Below, piece by piece: positions 31,531 to 38,664 of a stretch of DNA of 64,000 bases. The stretch is from Chitinophagales bacterium (GTDB lineage: Bacteria; Bacteroidota; Bacteroidia; Chitinophagales; LD1): positions 196,561-260,560 of the forward strand of contig JAHCHW010000007.1 in the NCBI GenBank assembly GCA_026129525.1. Direction: 5' to 3'. Each line of letters opens with the position of its first letter. Positions within the stretch are counted from its first letter, which is position 1. The notes beneath the pieces are model-generated. The model saw only the letters and a list, made by a program, of their open reading frames with translations. It had not been told where the DNA came from and did no database searches. Made by a program: the position numbers and the translations under genes.

Positions 31531-32859
31531 ATGTTTGAGAATTTACAGGAACGGTTAGAAGGTGCATTTAAATCGCTGCGCGGGCATGGCAGGCTTACAG
31601 AACTGAACATTGCCGAAACAGTAAAGGACATTCGCAAGGCGCTGGTAGAAGCCGATGTTAACTACAAAATAGCGAAAGAGTTTACCGATAAGGTAAAGAA
31701 CGAAGCGCTTGGTCAGAACGTGCTTACGGCTGTGGAGCCGGGGCAGTTGATGGTAAAAATTATGCACGATGAGCTTACCAAACTTATGGGTGGTCAGGCG
31801 GCTGATTTCAACATTAAAGGTAACCCTGCCGTTATTCTTATTGCGGGTTTGCAGGGTTCGGGTAAAACCACGTTTACACACAAGCTGGCGCACTTCTTAA
31901 AAACCAAAAAGTTTAAACGCCCGCTGATGGTTGCCGGTGATGTGTATCGCCCTGCGGCTATTGACCAGTTGATTGTGTTAGGCGAAAAAATTGGCGTGCC
32001 GGTTTATCACGAAAAAGAAAATACCAACCCCGTTGAAATTGCCCTGCATGGTATAGCGCAGGCAAAGCAGCAAGGCTTAGATGTGGTAATTATAGATACC
32101 GCAGGTCGCCTGGCGGTTGATGAGCAAATGATGAATGAGATTTCGGCAGTAAAGGCAAAAACCAGTCCTGACGAAATTCTGTTTGTGGTGGACAGCATGA
32201 CCGGGCAGGATGCCGTAAACACCGCCAAAGCCTTTAACGACCGCCTTAATTTTAACGGGGTAGTGCTTACCAAATTAGATGGCGATACCCGTGGCGGTGC
32301 AGCGCTTACGGTAACCTACACTGTGGGCAAACCCATCAAATTTGTTTCGACCGGTGAAAAGGTGGACACACTGGATGTGTTCCACCCCGAGCGGATGGCT
32401 TCGCGCATTTTGGGCATGGGCGATATTGTTTCGTTTGTAGAAAAAGCCCAGGAGCAGTTTGACGAAAAAAAGGCGAAAGAACTCGAAGCCAAAATCCGAA
32501 AGAACCAGTTTAACTTTAACGACTTTCTTGCCCAGTTAGCCCAAATAAAAAAGATGGGCAACATGAAAGACCTGCTGGGCATGATTCCCGGTATGGGCAA
32601 AGCGGTTAAGGATATTGATATTGACGAAAACTCGTTCAAAAAAGTTGAAGCCATTATTCTTTCCATGACCCCTGACGAGCGCGAAAACCCCGATTTGCTG
32701 GACGGCAGAAGAAAACTGCGCCTTGCCAAAGGCAGCGGTAATACCATTCAGGAAGTAAACCAGTTTCTGAAACAGTTTGAGGAAATGAAAAAGATGATGA
32801 AGAGCATGCAAAAAATGAGCAGTGCCGGGCGAATGATTAAAGGGCTGCCGGGCAGGTAG
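31531..32859 (+). CDS. ffh: Signal recognition particle GTPase
   Basis: 442 residues of SRP54/Ffh: N-domain (1-95), GTPase domain with P-loop GLQGSGKTT (106-114), DTAGRLAVDEQ (G3) and TKLDGDTRGGAAL (G4 region), then the Met-rich M domain with MKDLLGMIPGMGK and MKKMMKSMQKMS, which binds 4.5S RNA and signal sequences. Delivers ribosome-nascent chains to FtsY at the membrane. Essential housekeeping gene, complete. Its termination region includes the palindrome at 32947-33020. No SRP RNA signature was found nearby. Confidence 0.97.
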   Translation: MFENLQERLEGAFKSLRGHGRLTELNIAETVKDIRKALVEADVNYKIAKEFTDKVKNEALGQNVLTAVEPGQLMVKIMHDELTKLMGGQAADFNIKGNPAVILIAGLQGSGKTTFTHKLAHFLKTKKFKRPLMVAGDVYRPAAIDQLIVLGEKIGVPVYHEKENTNPVEIALHGIAQAKQQGLDVVIIDTAGRLAVDEQMMNEISAVKAKTSPDEILFVVDSMTGQDAVNTAKAFNDRLNFNGVVLTKLDGDTRGGAALTVTYTVGKPIKFVSTGEKVDTLDVFHPERMASRILGMGDIVSFVEKAQEQFDEKKAKELEAKIRKNQFNFNDFLAQLAQIKKMGNMKDLLGMIPGMGKAVKDIDIDENSFKKVEAIILSMTPDERENPDLLDGRRKLRLAKGSGNTIQEVNQFLKQFEEMKKMMKSMQKMSSAGRMIKGLPGR

Positions 32860-32946
32860 AGGATTTCCTTTATTGCGTAAACAAACAAATAGTTTCCACA
32901 CAGGCACGGAGAAACAGCCGGGCTTGTTGTTGTATTTTATAGAATC

Positions 32947-33020
32947 ATCTCAGTAATTATTGCCTCACCCCGTCTAAGTTCCGCGCAGCGGAACAGGGTG
33001 AGGCAATGATTTTTTGAGAT
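32947..33020 (+). terminator. Long nested palindrome after ffh
   Basis: Three nested stems: ATCTCA (32947-32952) with TGAGAT (33015-33020), ATTGCCTCACCC (32959-32970) with GGGTGAGGCAAT (32996-33007), and an inner TTCCGC with GCGGAA around loop GCA. A T6 stretch lies inside the outer arm. It may terminate ffh transcription. Its GCCTCACCCC core is the same as in the REP-like hairpins near 37.7, 41.8 and 42.3 kb. Confidence 0.6.
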
Positions 33021-33401
33021 AGCTTCTCCTCACAATTTAATTGTTCCTTTCAACCGGGCCGCACTTGCTTAACGCTCTATTCAAACAATTTTACCCTCCC
33101 TCAAAACTTTTTTCTATCCTCTTTAAATACAAAACCACACCCTTGCCATCTGCAAGCTAAAAACGTGTATTGGCAAGGGGTTTGGCGTTTTCATCTTTCG
33201 AAATACTAATGCGTAAAACGGGTTCAAAAATTTAAAAGCGCGCAAAATTTGTCTTTGCGCCCGCTTTTTTGCCTGCCTACTCTTGTAACCGAAACGGCAC
33301 AAAGGCGTATAAGGGACACACTTACCGCCCCCTGTAGCCGGTAACAAAACCAATTTTTTAAACCGCTTGCCGATGAGGCAGGCACAAAACCATCATTAGC
33401 A
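33021..33401. other. Spacer with two further hairpins, no gene
   Basis: At 33234-33268, AAAAGCGCGCAAA and TTTGCGCCCGCTTTT form a GC-rich hairpin ending in a T run (terminator-like). At about 33147-33179, CCTTGCCA and TGGCAAGG pair over a 22-base loop. No promoter match was convincing and no small gene was seen. Confidence 0.5.
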
Positions 33402-33740
33402 ATGAAAAAAGTGTTAGTAGTATGCCTTTTAGGCGTAATGGGAATGCTGTTGCCCACCCAAACAATTACAGCAAAAGAAACCACCTCTGTTGCCTCGCAA
33501 AAAATTGTGGATGTTTTTTTAGAAGATGAAGTTCTAATTGCCCATTCTCAAACAGTGGATGGTCCCATCATTAAAATTGTAGTAACCAATGTAGCCAGAG
33601 CGGTGGTACTTACTGAGGACTGCGGTGGCTACAGCTACGAGTGCTCGGCTTATGTAGGCAACCTGCCTGCGGGCTTGTATGTGGCTACGGTAATTACCAC
33701 CCGCAGCGTGCACGCACAGGCATTTACCCTTGGCGACTAA
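33402..33740 (+). CDS. Small secreted beta-rich protein, T9SS-CTD-like end
   Basis: 112 residues: signal peptide (MKKVLVVCLLGVMGMLL ... ITAK), then a compact beta domain with two Cys (TEDCGGYSYECSAY) and the ending LPAGLYVATVITTRSVHAQAF. That ending resembles the last strands of a T9SS sorting domain or of DUF3244-type proteins, in which this fold is the whole protein. Function unknown. Overlaps the convergent gene at 33737 by 4 bases. Confidence 0.65.
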   Translation: MKKVLVVCLLGVMGMLLPTQTITAKETTSVASQKIVDVFLEDEVLIAHSQTVDGPIIKIVVTNVARAVVLTEDCGGYSYECSAYVGNLPAGLYVATVITTRSVHAQAFTLGD

Positions 33741-35197
33741 ACCCGAACCTTAGATGTTTGCCTGCGCACGTTGGTTGACTTGGCATACATCTGCTCAGCT
33801 AACCATTGCTTACCGGGGAAATACTCTTCGGCTTGCAGGGTAAGCAGCAGGGTTTCGCCAATATCGTAAGGCGAGGTGCGTATAAGCAGTTGGGCATAGT
33901 GAATAAACTTATCGAACAGCCGCTTAACGGTAGCTACCTGCTTGGCATGGCGCAACATGTATTTTTCGAAGGCATCTAAATGGTTAAGCAGAGTTTCGGT
34001 TTCGGAACTGTCGAAATTATACAGCGCCATAAACTGCCAGCGCCTTATTACGCAGTTGAAGTTGGTTTCTTCGCCTGCATGGGCAATCATCAACTGCCGT
34101 ATAGCCTCTTTGTAGCGCCCGCATTTGTAGGCGTACAAACCCAGGGCAAAGGCGTGGTTGGTAAGGCGGTGAGCCTCGGGCAAATGCGGAGCATAGCGCT
34201 CAATAAAGCGCTGCATCCAGTCGGGGTTGTTGTTGCTAATGGCCGAGAGGCTGATAATGTTCCGGAAACTGATGGGGAGTATTTTGCCTCCCTCCAACAG
34301 AACGTTCTTTTTCATTTTGAGGTCGGTCCACCACAGGTATTCATCTGCGGCAGTTTCGAACCCTTTGTTGAACCAGCGAAGTGCATAGTTGATAGCGTAT
34401 CCCATACTTTCTAATACGCTTTTTGGCAGCACGCCTTCGCTGTGTTGCTCGGCAAACTGTTTTATAACGTTGTAAGGTCCGGTGCTTTCTTCGTAGGTAT
34501 CGGCACTTAGCATAAGGTACACGTGTATAAACAGGTACACGTAAGGGTGCTCGGGGCGGTTGTAGGGTTTTAGAATATCGAGCAAAGGGAGAACATCCTG
34601 CTTTGGATAATTTCCCCCCATCCATTGCCGGCTGAACACTTCGCAGAGGTAGCGCAGTTTTTTGAGGGCGTGAAACTCATCGAGGGTTTGAATAACCGGC
34701 ACAAGGTTGTTTTTGTGGGTGCGAACCAGTTTGGCGCTAAAACCGTTTGCCGCTAACTCGGTAAGTATGTGGCGGTGGTAAAAGCTGTCAATATCTTGCT
34801 CGGGGGTTTGGTCAAGTTCGGCTAGTTCGTTTTCGTAGGCTTTGTCGAATTCGTCCACCCACTGCATATCCTTAAACCCGGCAAGGGTGTAGCGCTGCAC
34901 GGCTTTGTTGTTGCGCTGCCATTGCTCGCAGGCTAAAAACAGGTCAATGCCATCGAGCAGTTTAGAAGCCGCTGCGCTTTGCTTGGCATAGGTGGACAGA
35001 TTTTCGCCCAGTTGGGCAATATCCTCAAGGTTTACCTTGCGAACGGTAAATTTTGGGTAACAGGTATATAAATAGTTAAACAGTACAACCGATGCTTTAG
35101 GAACTTTAAAGTACGGGGCATTTACAAACTCTTTAAGGCGTAAAAAAGCCGTTGGGTCAAAAGCCTGAAGAGTTTTTACAAGTTTGGGCAAGTGCAT
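33737..35197 (-). CDS. Cytoplasmic helical-repeat protein of unknown function
   Basis: 486 residues, all-helical, no signal. Tandem helix pairs such as LFIHVYLMLSADTYEESTGP and LGLYAYKCGRYKEAIRQLMIA look TPR-like. This size and opening (LPKLVKTLQAFDPTAFLRLKEF) recall a group of unnamed proteins widespread in Chitinophagia, which I know only as hypothetical. The ATG at 35197 is the first in frame. Probably a protein-protein scaffold; no partner is indicated by context. Confidence 0.7.
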   Translation of the reverse strand: MHLPKLVKTLQAFDPTAFLRLKEFVNAPYFKVPKASVVLFNYLYTCYPKFTVRKVNLEDIAQLGENLSTYAKQSAAASKLLDGIDLFLACEQWQRNNKAVQRYTLAGFKDMQWVDEFDKAYENELAELDQTPEQDIDSFYHRHILTELAANGFSAKLVRTHKNNLVPVIQTLDEFHALKKLRYLCEVFSRQWMGGNYPKQDVLPLLDILKPYNRPEHPYVYLFIHVYLMLSADTYEESTGPYNVIKQFAEQHSEGVLPKSVLESMGYAINYALRWFNKGFETAADEYLWWTDLKMKKNVLLEGGKILPISFRNIISLSAISNNNPDWMQRFIERYAPHLPEAHRLTNHAFALGLYAYKCGRYKEAIRQLMIAHAGEETNFNCVIRRWQFMALYNFDSSETETLLNHLDAFEKYMLRHAKQVATVKRLFDKFIHYAQLLIRTSPYDIGETLLLTLQAEEYFPGKQWLAEQMYAKSTNVRRQTSKVRV

Positions 35198-35411
35198 AGT
35201 GCAGCTTTAGTGTGTGTTTTGTTTAACCTAAACCGCTCAGGCTGTCGGTTCGGTGTTTCAAATGTAATAAAATATCGGTTCCAAAAATATAAAATCATAT
35301 TTTTTGTAGAAAATAGTGAAACCTAATACCCATAAGGGTTTCGGCTTATTTTTTAACAATTAGTCCTTTCTAAAGCTGCCGTTTAAATACAAAAAATGGC
35401 GGCATTTGTCA
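35198..35411. other. AT-rich spacer without gene
   Basis: AT-rich, including runs such as CATATTTTTTGTAG and a GCTGCCG / CGGCATT imperfect inverted pair around 35373-35406. No frame with protein character. It separates the helical-repeat gene from the RNA candidate. Confidence 0.4.
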
Positions 35412-35442
35412 TTGTTATACTTTACAAAGAGAGATACTCTTG
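35412..35442 (+). promoter_or_regulatory. Candidate promoter of the structured RNA
   Basis: TTG at 35412-35414 and TACTCTTG at 35435-35442 (one mismatch to TAnnTTTG) are spaced by 20 bases, the typical distance. The transcript would begin near 35447 and end at the T8 tract at 35616, about 170 bases. Confidence 0.4.
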
Positions 35443-35446
35443 CTTC

Positions 35447-35616
35447 CGAAAGCCGCAGGTCGTACCTGCCGGTTAAAAAGGGGTTCTTTTTTTGGTGTTT
35501 GTCCGCTCGGGCTTTTTAAAGCCTCTTGCAAGGTTACCATGCCCCCGGGTGCGGTTAGTTTACTTGCCTCCATCAGGTAATCTCTCCGGCATGTAGCCTT
35601 GCAAGCCCTTTTTTTT
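35447..35616 (+). ncRNA. Candidate structured small RNA ending in an intrinsic terminator
   Basis: The arms CTTGCAAGGTTACCATGCC (35525-35543) and GGCATGTAGCCTTGCAAG (35588-35605) form a long stem with one bulge, directly followed by CCC and T8 (35609-35616). Inside, TTACTTG and CAGGTAA pair around loop CCTCCAT, leaving a large asymmetric internal loop. Upstream, GCAGGT-CGT-ACCTGC (near 35456-35470) is a second hairpin. The long interrupted hairpin recalls 6S-type RNAs, but no family signature was verified. It could instead be a leader/attenuator of the small gene at 35668. Confidence 0.45.
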
Positions 35617-35667
35617 GTGTGGCGAATACACCAATGTAAGCATGTGAAACTACAAAATAGGAGGAGT

Positions 35668-35874
35668 ATGCAAAAGGTAACCGAAAATCAGCAGCAAGTA
35701 AAACATGCCTTGGATGATATTGCCGAGGGGCTGAAATTTAGTGCAGGTATGCGGACTTTATTATTCGACCTCAGCCGAAGCGAAAACGATTTTGGGAAAG
35801 CCGGAAATGATTTAGGGGAAGCCGAAAACGATTTTGGGAAAGCCGGAAATGATTTAGGGAAGCCGAAAACCTGA
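35668..35874 (+). CDS. Small protein with 14-residue repeats and a strong Shine-Dalgarno
   Basis: 68 residues from the ATG at 35668, preceded by TAGGAGGAG, a near-perfect Shine-Dalgarno, which is unusual in Bacteroidota. Residues 1-38 are helical (QQQVKHALDDIAEGLKFS). The rest consists of the heptad pair ENDFGKA-GNDLGEA repeated, ending GKPKT because the second 42-bp DNA unit lacks one G. No family recognised. An in-frame ATG at 35599 lies in the terminator region and is rejected. Confidence 0.5.
   Translation: MQKVTENQQQVKHALDDIAEGLKFSAGMRTLLFDLSRSENDFGKAGNDLGEAENDFGKAGNDLGKPKT
35782..35870 (+). repeat. 42-bp tandem repeat inside the small gene
   Basis: Unit 1 is 35782-35823 (42 bp), unit 2 is 35824-35864 (41 bp, one G missing in the GGGG run), and a 6-bp start of a third follows. 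Each unit is made of two related 21-bp halves, coding ENDFGKA and GNDLGEA. Confidence 0.88.
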
Positions 35875-35953
35875 CGGGATCGAATACGGATATTTTTTTG
35901 TAAACGGAGCAGAAATAGACAAAAACAATTAATGCTTCGACCTGAACTGAGAT

Positions 35954-36670
35954 ATGCGATTAATGAACAATAAGGCAGTGCTTTACTTTCTGCCTTTAAT
36001 GCTTTTTGTATTCCTGTCTGCAACTTTGCAAGACTGCAACAGTGGGCAAACCGCAAACAATACTACTGGGGGATGCGGAGGTTATTCGCAAGGTACTGGT
36101 TTTGTGTATGTAAAAGCACCGCCACCTTCCACCTTACAGGTTTATACCAACAATTACACGTTTAGCCACCAGTACTGCGTTCCTTTTTATTTGGTAGCTG
36201 GTAAGTATATACCATGGACAGCCGCAATGGGCAACGGTTGGAAATTGTGGGTAAGCGTAATAGATGAGAATCAAAACTGCCAGCAAGAAACCCGATTCAT
36301 TTTTCAGGATAAGTTTTGTGGAAACCCGGTTTACATTACTGAACTGGTAGGTTCAACTGTGAGCTATCCGGGTTATTACACTGCCTACGATGAACTTCTG
36401 TATATTCCGGTGGCAACCAACAAGCCGCTGCGGTTTACCGTTAGCGCCATTACTAATTGCAACGAGTGTATTTGCTTTAACTGCGGAACACACACTTACG
36501 TTGGGGATAATGCGTGGAAGTTTACCACTCAGGTATCTTACGATGCTGCTGAAGTATCAGTTATCGTTTCCTCCAATTACCCAAATTTTACAGCAGGGCA
36601 GCTATATGCGGTAAATCCTATTTACTTTAACTGTAACAACTCAAATGTTGCTGCATTACAATGTCCATAA
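35954..36670 (+). CDS. Secreted Cys-rich protein of unknown function
   Basis: 238 residues, with an N-terminal hydrophobic segment (VLYFLPLMLFVFLSATLQDC). The Cys at about 28 could be a lipobox Cys, though TLQDC is atypical. The mature part is beta-rich with about a dozen Cys (GGCGGYSQGTGF, NCNECICFNCGTHT), suggesting disulphides in the periplasm or outside. Not recognised. An ATG at 35963 (MNNKAVLY) is an equally possible start. Its 3' end lies 29 bases before the lipoprotein gene at 36700. Confidence 0.65.
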   Translation: MRLMNNKAVLYFLPLMLFVFLSATLQDCNSGQTANNTTGGCGGYSQGTGFVYVKAPPPSTLQVYTNNYTFSHQYCVPFYLVAGKYIPWTAAMGNGWKLWVSVIDENQNCQQETRFIFQDKFCGNPVYITELVGSTVSYPGYYTAYDELLYIPVATNKPLRFTVSAITNCNECICFNCGTHTYVGDNAWKFTTQVSYDAAEVSVIVSSNYPNFTAGQLYAVNPIYFNCNNSNVAALQCP

Positions 36671-36699
36671 TCTTCAAAACAATACTAAAAGCCAAAGCC

Positions 36700-37569
36700 A
36701 TGAAACGCATCGCCTTTATCCTTATCTGTTTATTCAGTATCTCCTCTTCCTGCAAAAAAGAGATACCTCAAAACAGTATTCTTGGAACAACCACAGGTAA
36801 GCAGAACTTTAAATCGGAGCTAAGCGGCAGCCGTGCCGAAACCTACGACCTGCTTTTTGAAGACACCCACGGGGTAATCAGTTTTAAAGCATCGCGCCCC
36901 TACCAAAATCAGTCGTCAACCACATGGCATTGCTACGCCACTTTTTGCCGGAACCTTTGGGCAAGCTACACCACTGCCAATAGAGTGTACGAAAATGTGG
37001 GGCGAGTAAAGATTGACAACTTTCAACTACCCATTGAGTCGCACAACGGCTATTTGGTGCGCGATTTTTCAGAATCGGAAAATACTTTTCGCAGCTTTTA
37101 CGGCAACACCGTAAACTTTTCCATTCAAGGCTCTGAGACTTCAGGATACCAAGCGCAACAAACCCAGTTATACATTCCAAAGCAACTCAATGCAATATTT
37201 AACGACAACGGGCAAACTTATTTCGGCAGACCGGCAATTTCGCGCAACAGCGGACTGCAACTAAAATGGACTGCCGATGCCAGCAACAGTAAAGGCGTAG
37301 TAATACGGATAGAGAATCAGTATGCGATAAACGAACAAGGGATGCCTGATATGAGCAAATATGTTAACCATGCCACCAACTTTATTCTTGCTGATGACGA
37401 TGGCGATTACACCTTTACTGCCGATGATTTTAAGGACATACCCGCCAAACACGAGCTGCTCATTACTGTTATGCGCGGCAACGCCATCATTACTGCCAAC
37501 ACCAACCGAAAAGTAAAACTATACGGAGGCGAAGAAGTGTTCTGCAGCCAATATTTGATAAATGATTAA
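36700..37569 (+). CDS. Lipoprotein of unknown function
   Basis: 289 residues from the ATG at 36700: MKRIAFILICLFSISSSC is a lipoprotein signal with Cys18; upstream in-frame ATG 36661 would bury it. The mature domain is beta-rich with RVYENVGRVKIDNFQLP and YTFTADDFKDIPAKHELLITVM; this resembles unnamed Bacteroidota lipoproteins. Surface-exposed location is possible but unproven. Followed by the mosaic repeat. Confidence 0.68.
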   Translation: MKRIAFILICLFSISSSCKKEIPQNSILGTTTGKQNFKSELSGSRAETYDLLFEDTHGVISFKASRPYQNQSSTTWHCYATFCRNLWASYTTANRVYENVGRVKIDNFQLPIESHNGYLVRDFSESENTFRSFYGNTVNFSIQGSETSGYQAQQTQLYIPKQLNAIFNDNGQTYFGRPAISRNSGLQLKWTADASNSKGVVIRIENQYAINEQGMPDMSKYVNHATNFILADDDGDYTFTADDFKDIPAKHELLITVMRGNAIITANTNRKVKLYGGEEVFCSQYLIND

Positions 37570-37611
37570 GAAAGCATACCGAACTAGCACTTGCGTCCCA
37601 ACAGTTCTCTT

Positions 37612-37706
37612 ATGTCGCAGCAGATTCTCTTTTTGTGAAACTTAAAGGAACCTGCCTGCGAGGCAACCCCCTCTCCGCAAGCGGAGAGGGCCGGGGGTGA
37701 GGCAAA
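37612..37706 (+). repeat. Duplicated block, copy A, with REP-like hairpin
   Basis: Nearly identical (about 95%) to 41780-41877: from ATGTCGCAGCAGATTCTC through GAACCTGCCTGCGAGGCAAC, then the hairpin CCCTCTCCGC (37669-37678) AA GCGGAGAGGG (37681-37690) and CCGGGGGTGAGGCAAAAACA. It lies between gene ends and gene starts; no protein is encoded. Confidence 0.85.
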
Positions 37707-37955
37707 AACAAAGGCAAAAAAAGAGCGGGCTTGCACACCCGCTCCTGCTTAAGCCATAACGCGAATTATAAACCAAGCCGTGCAAAAATGAAAAAACAAA
37801 TGGTATGCGCAGCCGCAAAGCGAAAGCGGCATACCGGTAAGTTGCCCTCCAAAACACGGGCAAGGGCTAAAAAAAAATCCAACCCGGTGCCCTTTACAAT
37901 AACCGCGTTGGCGCAATTACCGCCCATGCGAAAAAAGCGGGAGAATTAAAAAATC
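37700..37955 (+). repeat. About 250-bp duplicated leader element, copy 1
   Basis: Close to 97% identical to 40235-40510. It starts with hairpin GAGCGGG / CCCGCTC (loop CTTGCACA), includes the small frame at 37788, an A9 run, and ends in GCGGGAGAATTAAAA with a short stem (CCGC / GCGG), only 13 bases before the start codon of the 37963 gene. Copy 2 has the same position relative to another gene. Probably a mobile or duplicated 5' leader; RNA or DNA function open. Confidence 0.8.
37788..37949 (+). CDS. Doubtful 53-residue basic peptide frame in duplicated element
   Basis: The frame begins MKKQMVCAAAKRKRHTGKLP and is strongly basic. The same start and the first 29 residues occur in copy 2 (40325-40438), but there A8 instead of A9 shifts the frame and ends it after 37 residues. 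Conservation of the DNA extends equally outside the frame, so coding is not shown. Confidence 0.2.
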   Translation: MKKQMVCAAAKRKRHTGKLPSKTRARAKKKSNPVPFTITALAQLPPMRKKREN

Positions 37956-37962
37956 AGAAAAA

Positions 37963-38592
37963 ATGAAACCCATATATCAATTACTGCTGTTTGTATTGAC
38001 ACTTTCAGCAAACGCACAACAAACTACTACTACCTACAAAGTATATGTACCATCAACCGGTAATACTTATTACAGCCGATATACCGATGTAAACCAAAGT
38101 AACGAAGGCAGCAGCGTTACCATGTCTGGCATGATGCGGAGCGCAGGCTCTGGTGAACCACAACCCATCTACGTGGTTTGTGGCGACAGGCGCGATGTTT
38201 ATACCAACAACAACGGGCAAACCATCATCACCTGCAACCCATCCAACAACGATTGCTTCGAAATCAACAACATTGCTAATGTACCACTCGTCAATCTGGT
38301 GCTGGTAAACGATATCACAACCAAAGCCTTTGTGGGAACATCTGTTACAAGCGGCTTTAACCCATATCCTAATCTGCAAGCAACCATTCATGCCGTAACA
38401 GAATACGGCTCAATGTCAGAGTCAGAATTCAGCGAAATAGCTTACATACAGCAAAGCGGAGGTACAACAGTTTTATTAGGATTGGTTTCGAGTGTTACAC
38501 AAATAGGCGATAAATGGATAGTGCAGTGTATTCCGGGTCCGGGATGGTGCTTAAAATATATTTCCGTACCTAAGGATACAGAAATATTTTAA
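37963..38592 (+). CDS. Secreted protein of unknown function
   Basis: 209 residues: signal peptide MKPIYQLLLFVLTLSANAQ, then a Thr/Asn/Ser-rich domain with four Cys (VVCGDRRDVY, ITCNPSNNDCFE, IVQCIPGPGWCLKY). No known family. It begins right after the duplicated leader copy 1 and ends before a strong hairpin, so it is probably a single-gene transcript. Lineage-specific secreted protein; function not inferred. Confidence 0.65.
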   Translation: MKPIYQLLLFVLTLSANAQQTTTTYKVYVPSTGNTYYSRYTDVNQSNEGSSVTMSGMMRSAGSGEPQPIYVVCGDRRDVYTNNNGQTIITCNPSNNDCFEINNIANVPLVNLVLVNDITTKAFVGTSVTSGFNPYPNLQATIHAVTEYGSMSESEFSEIAYIQQSGGTTVLLGLVSSVTQIGDKWIVQCIPGPGWCLKYISVPKDTEIF

Positions 38593-38602
38593 ATGAATAT
38601 TT

Positions 38603-38637
38603 CCTGCACAAAGGAGGGTTCCCCTCCTTTGTGCAGG
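38603..38637 (+). terminator. Perfect 16-bp hairpin
   Basis: CCTGCACAAAGGAGGG (38603-38618), loop TTC, CCCTCCTTTGTGCAGG (38622-38637). Eleven bases past the stop of the previous gene; no T tract. Terminator or processing site; also a barrier to read-through into the gene at 38665. Confidence 0.65.
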
Positions 38638-38664
38638 GGCAATAAATTATAGTAATAAATAGTT

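Noticed and set aside
35447..35616. SRP 4.5S RNA or tmRNA
   Set aside because: The conserved AGGTC-GGAAGGAAGCAGC loop of SRP RNA and the tRNA-like end of tmRNA are absent.
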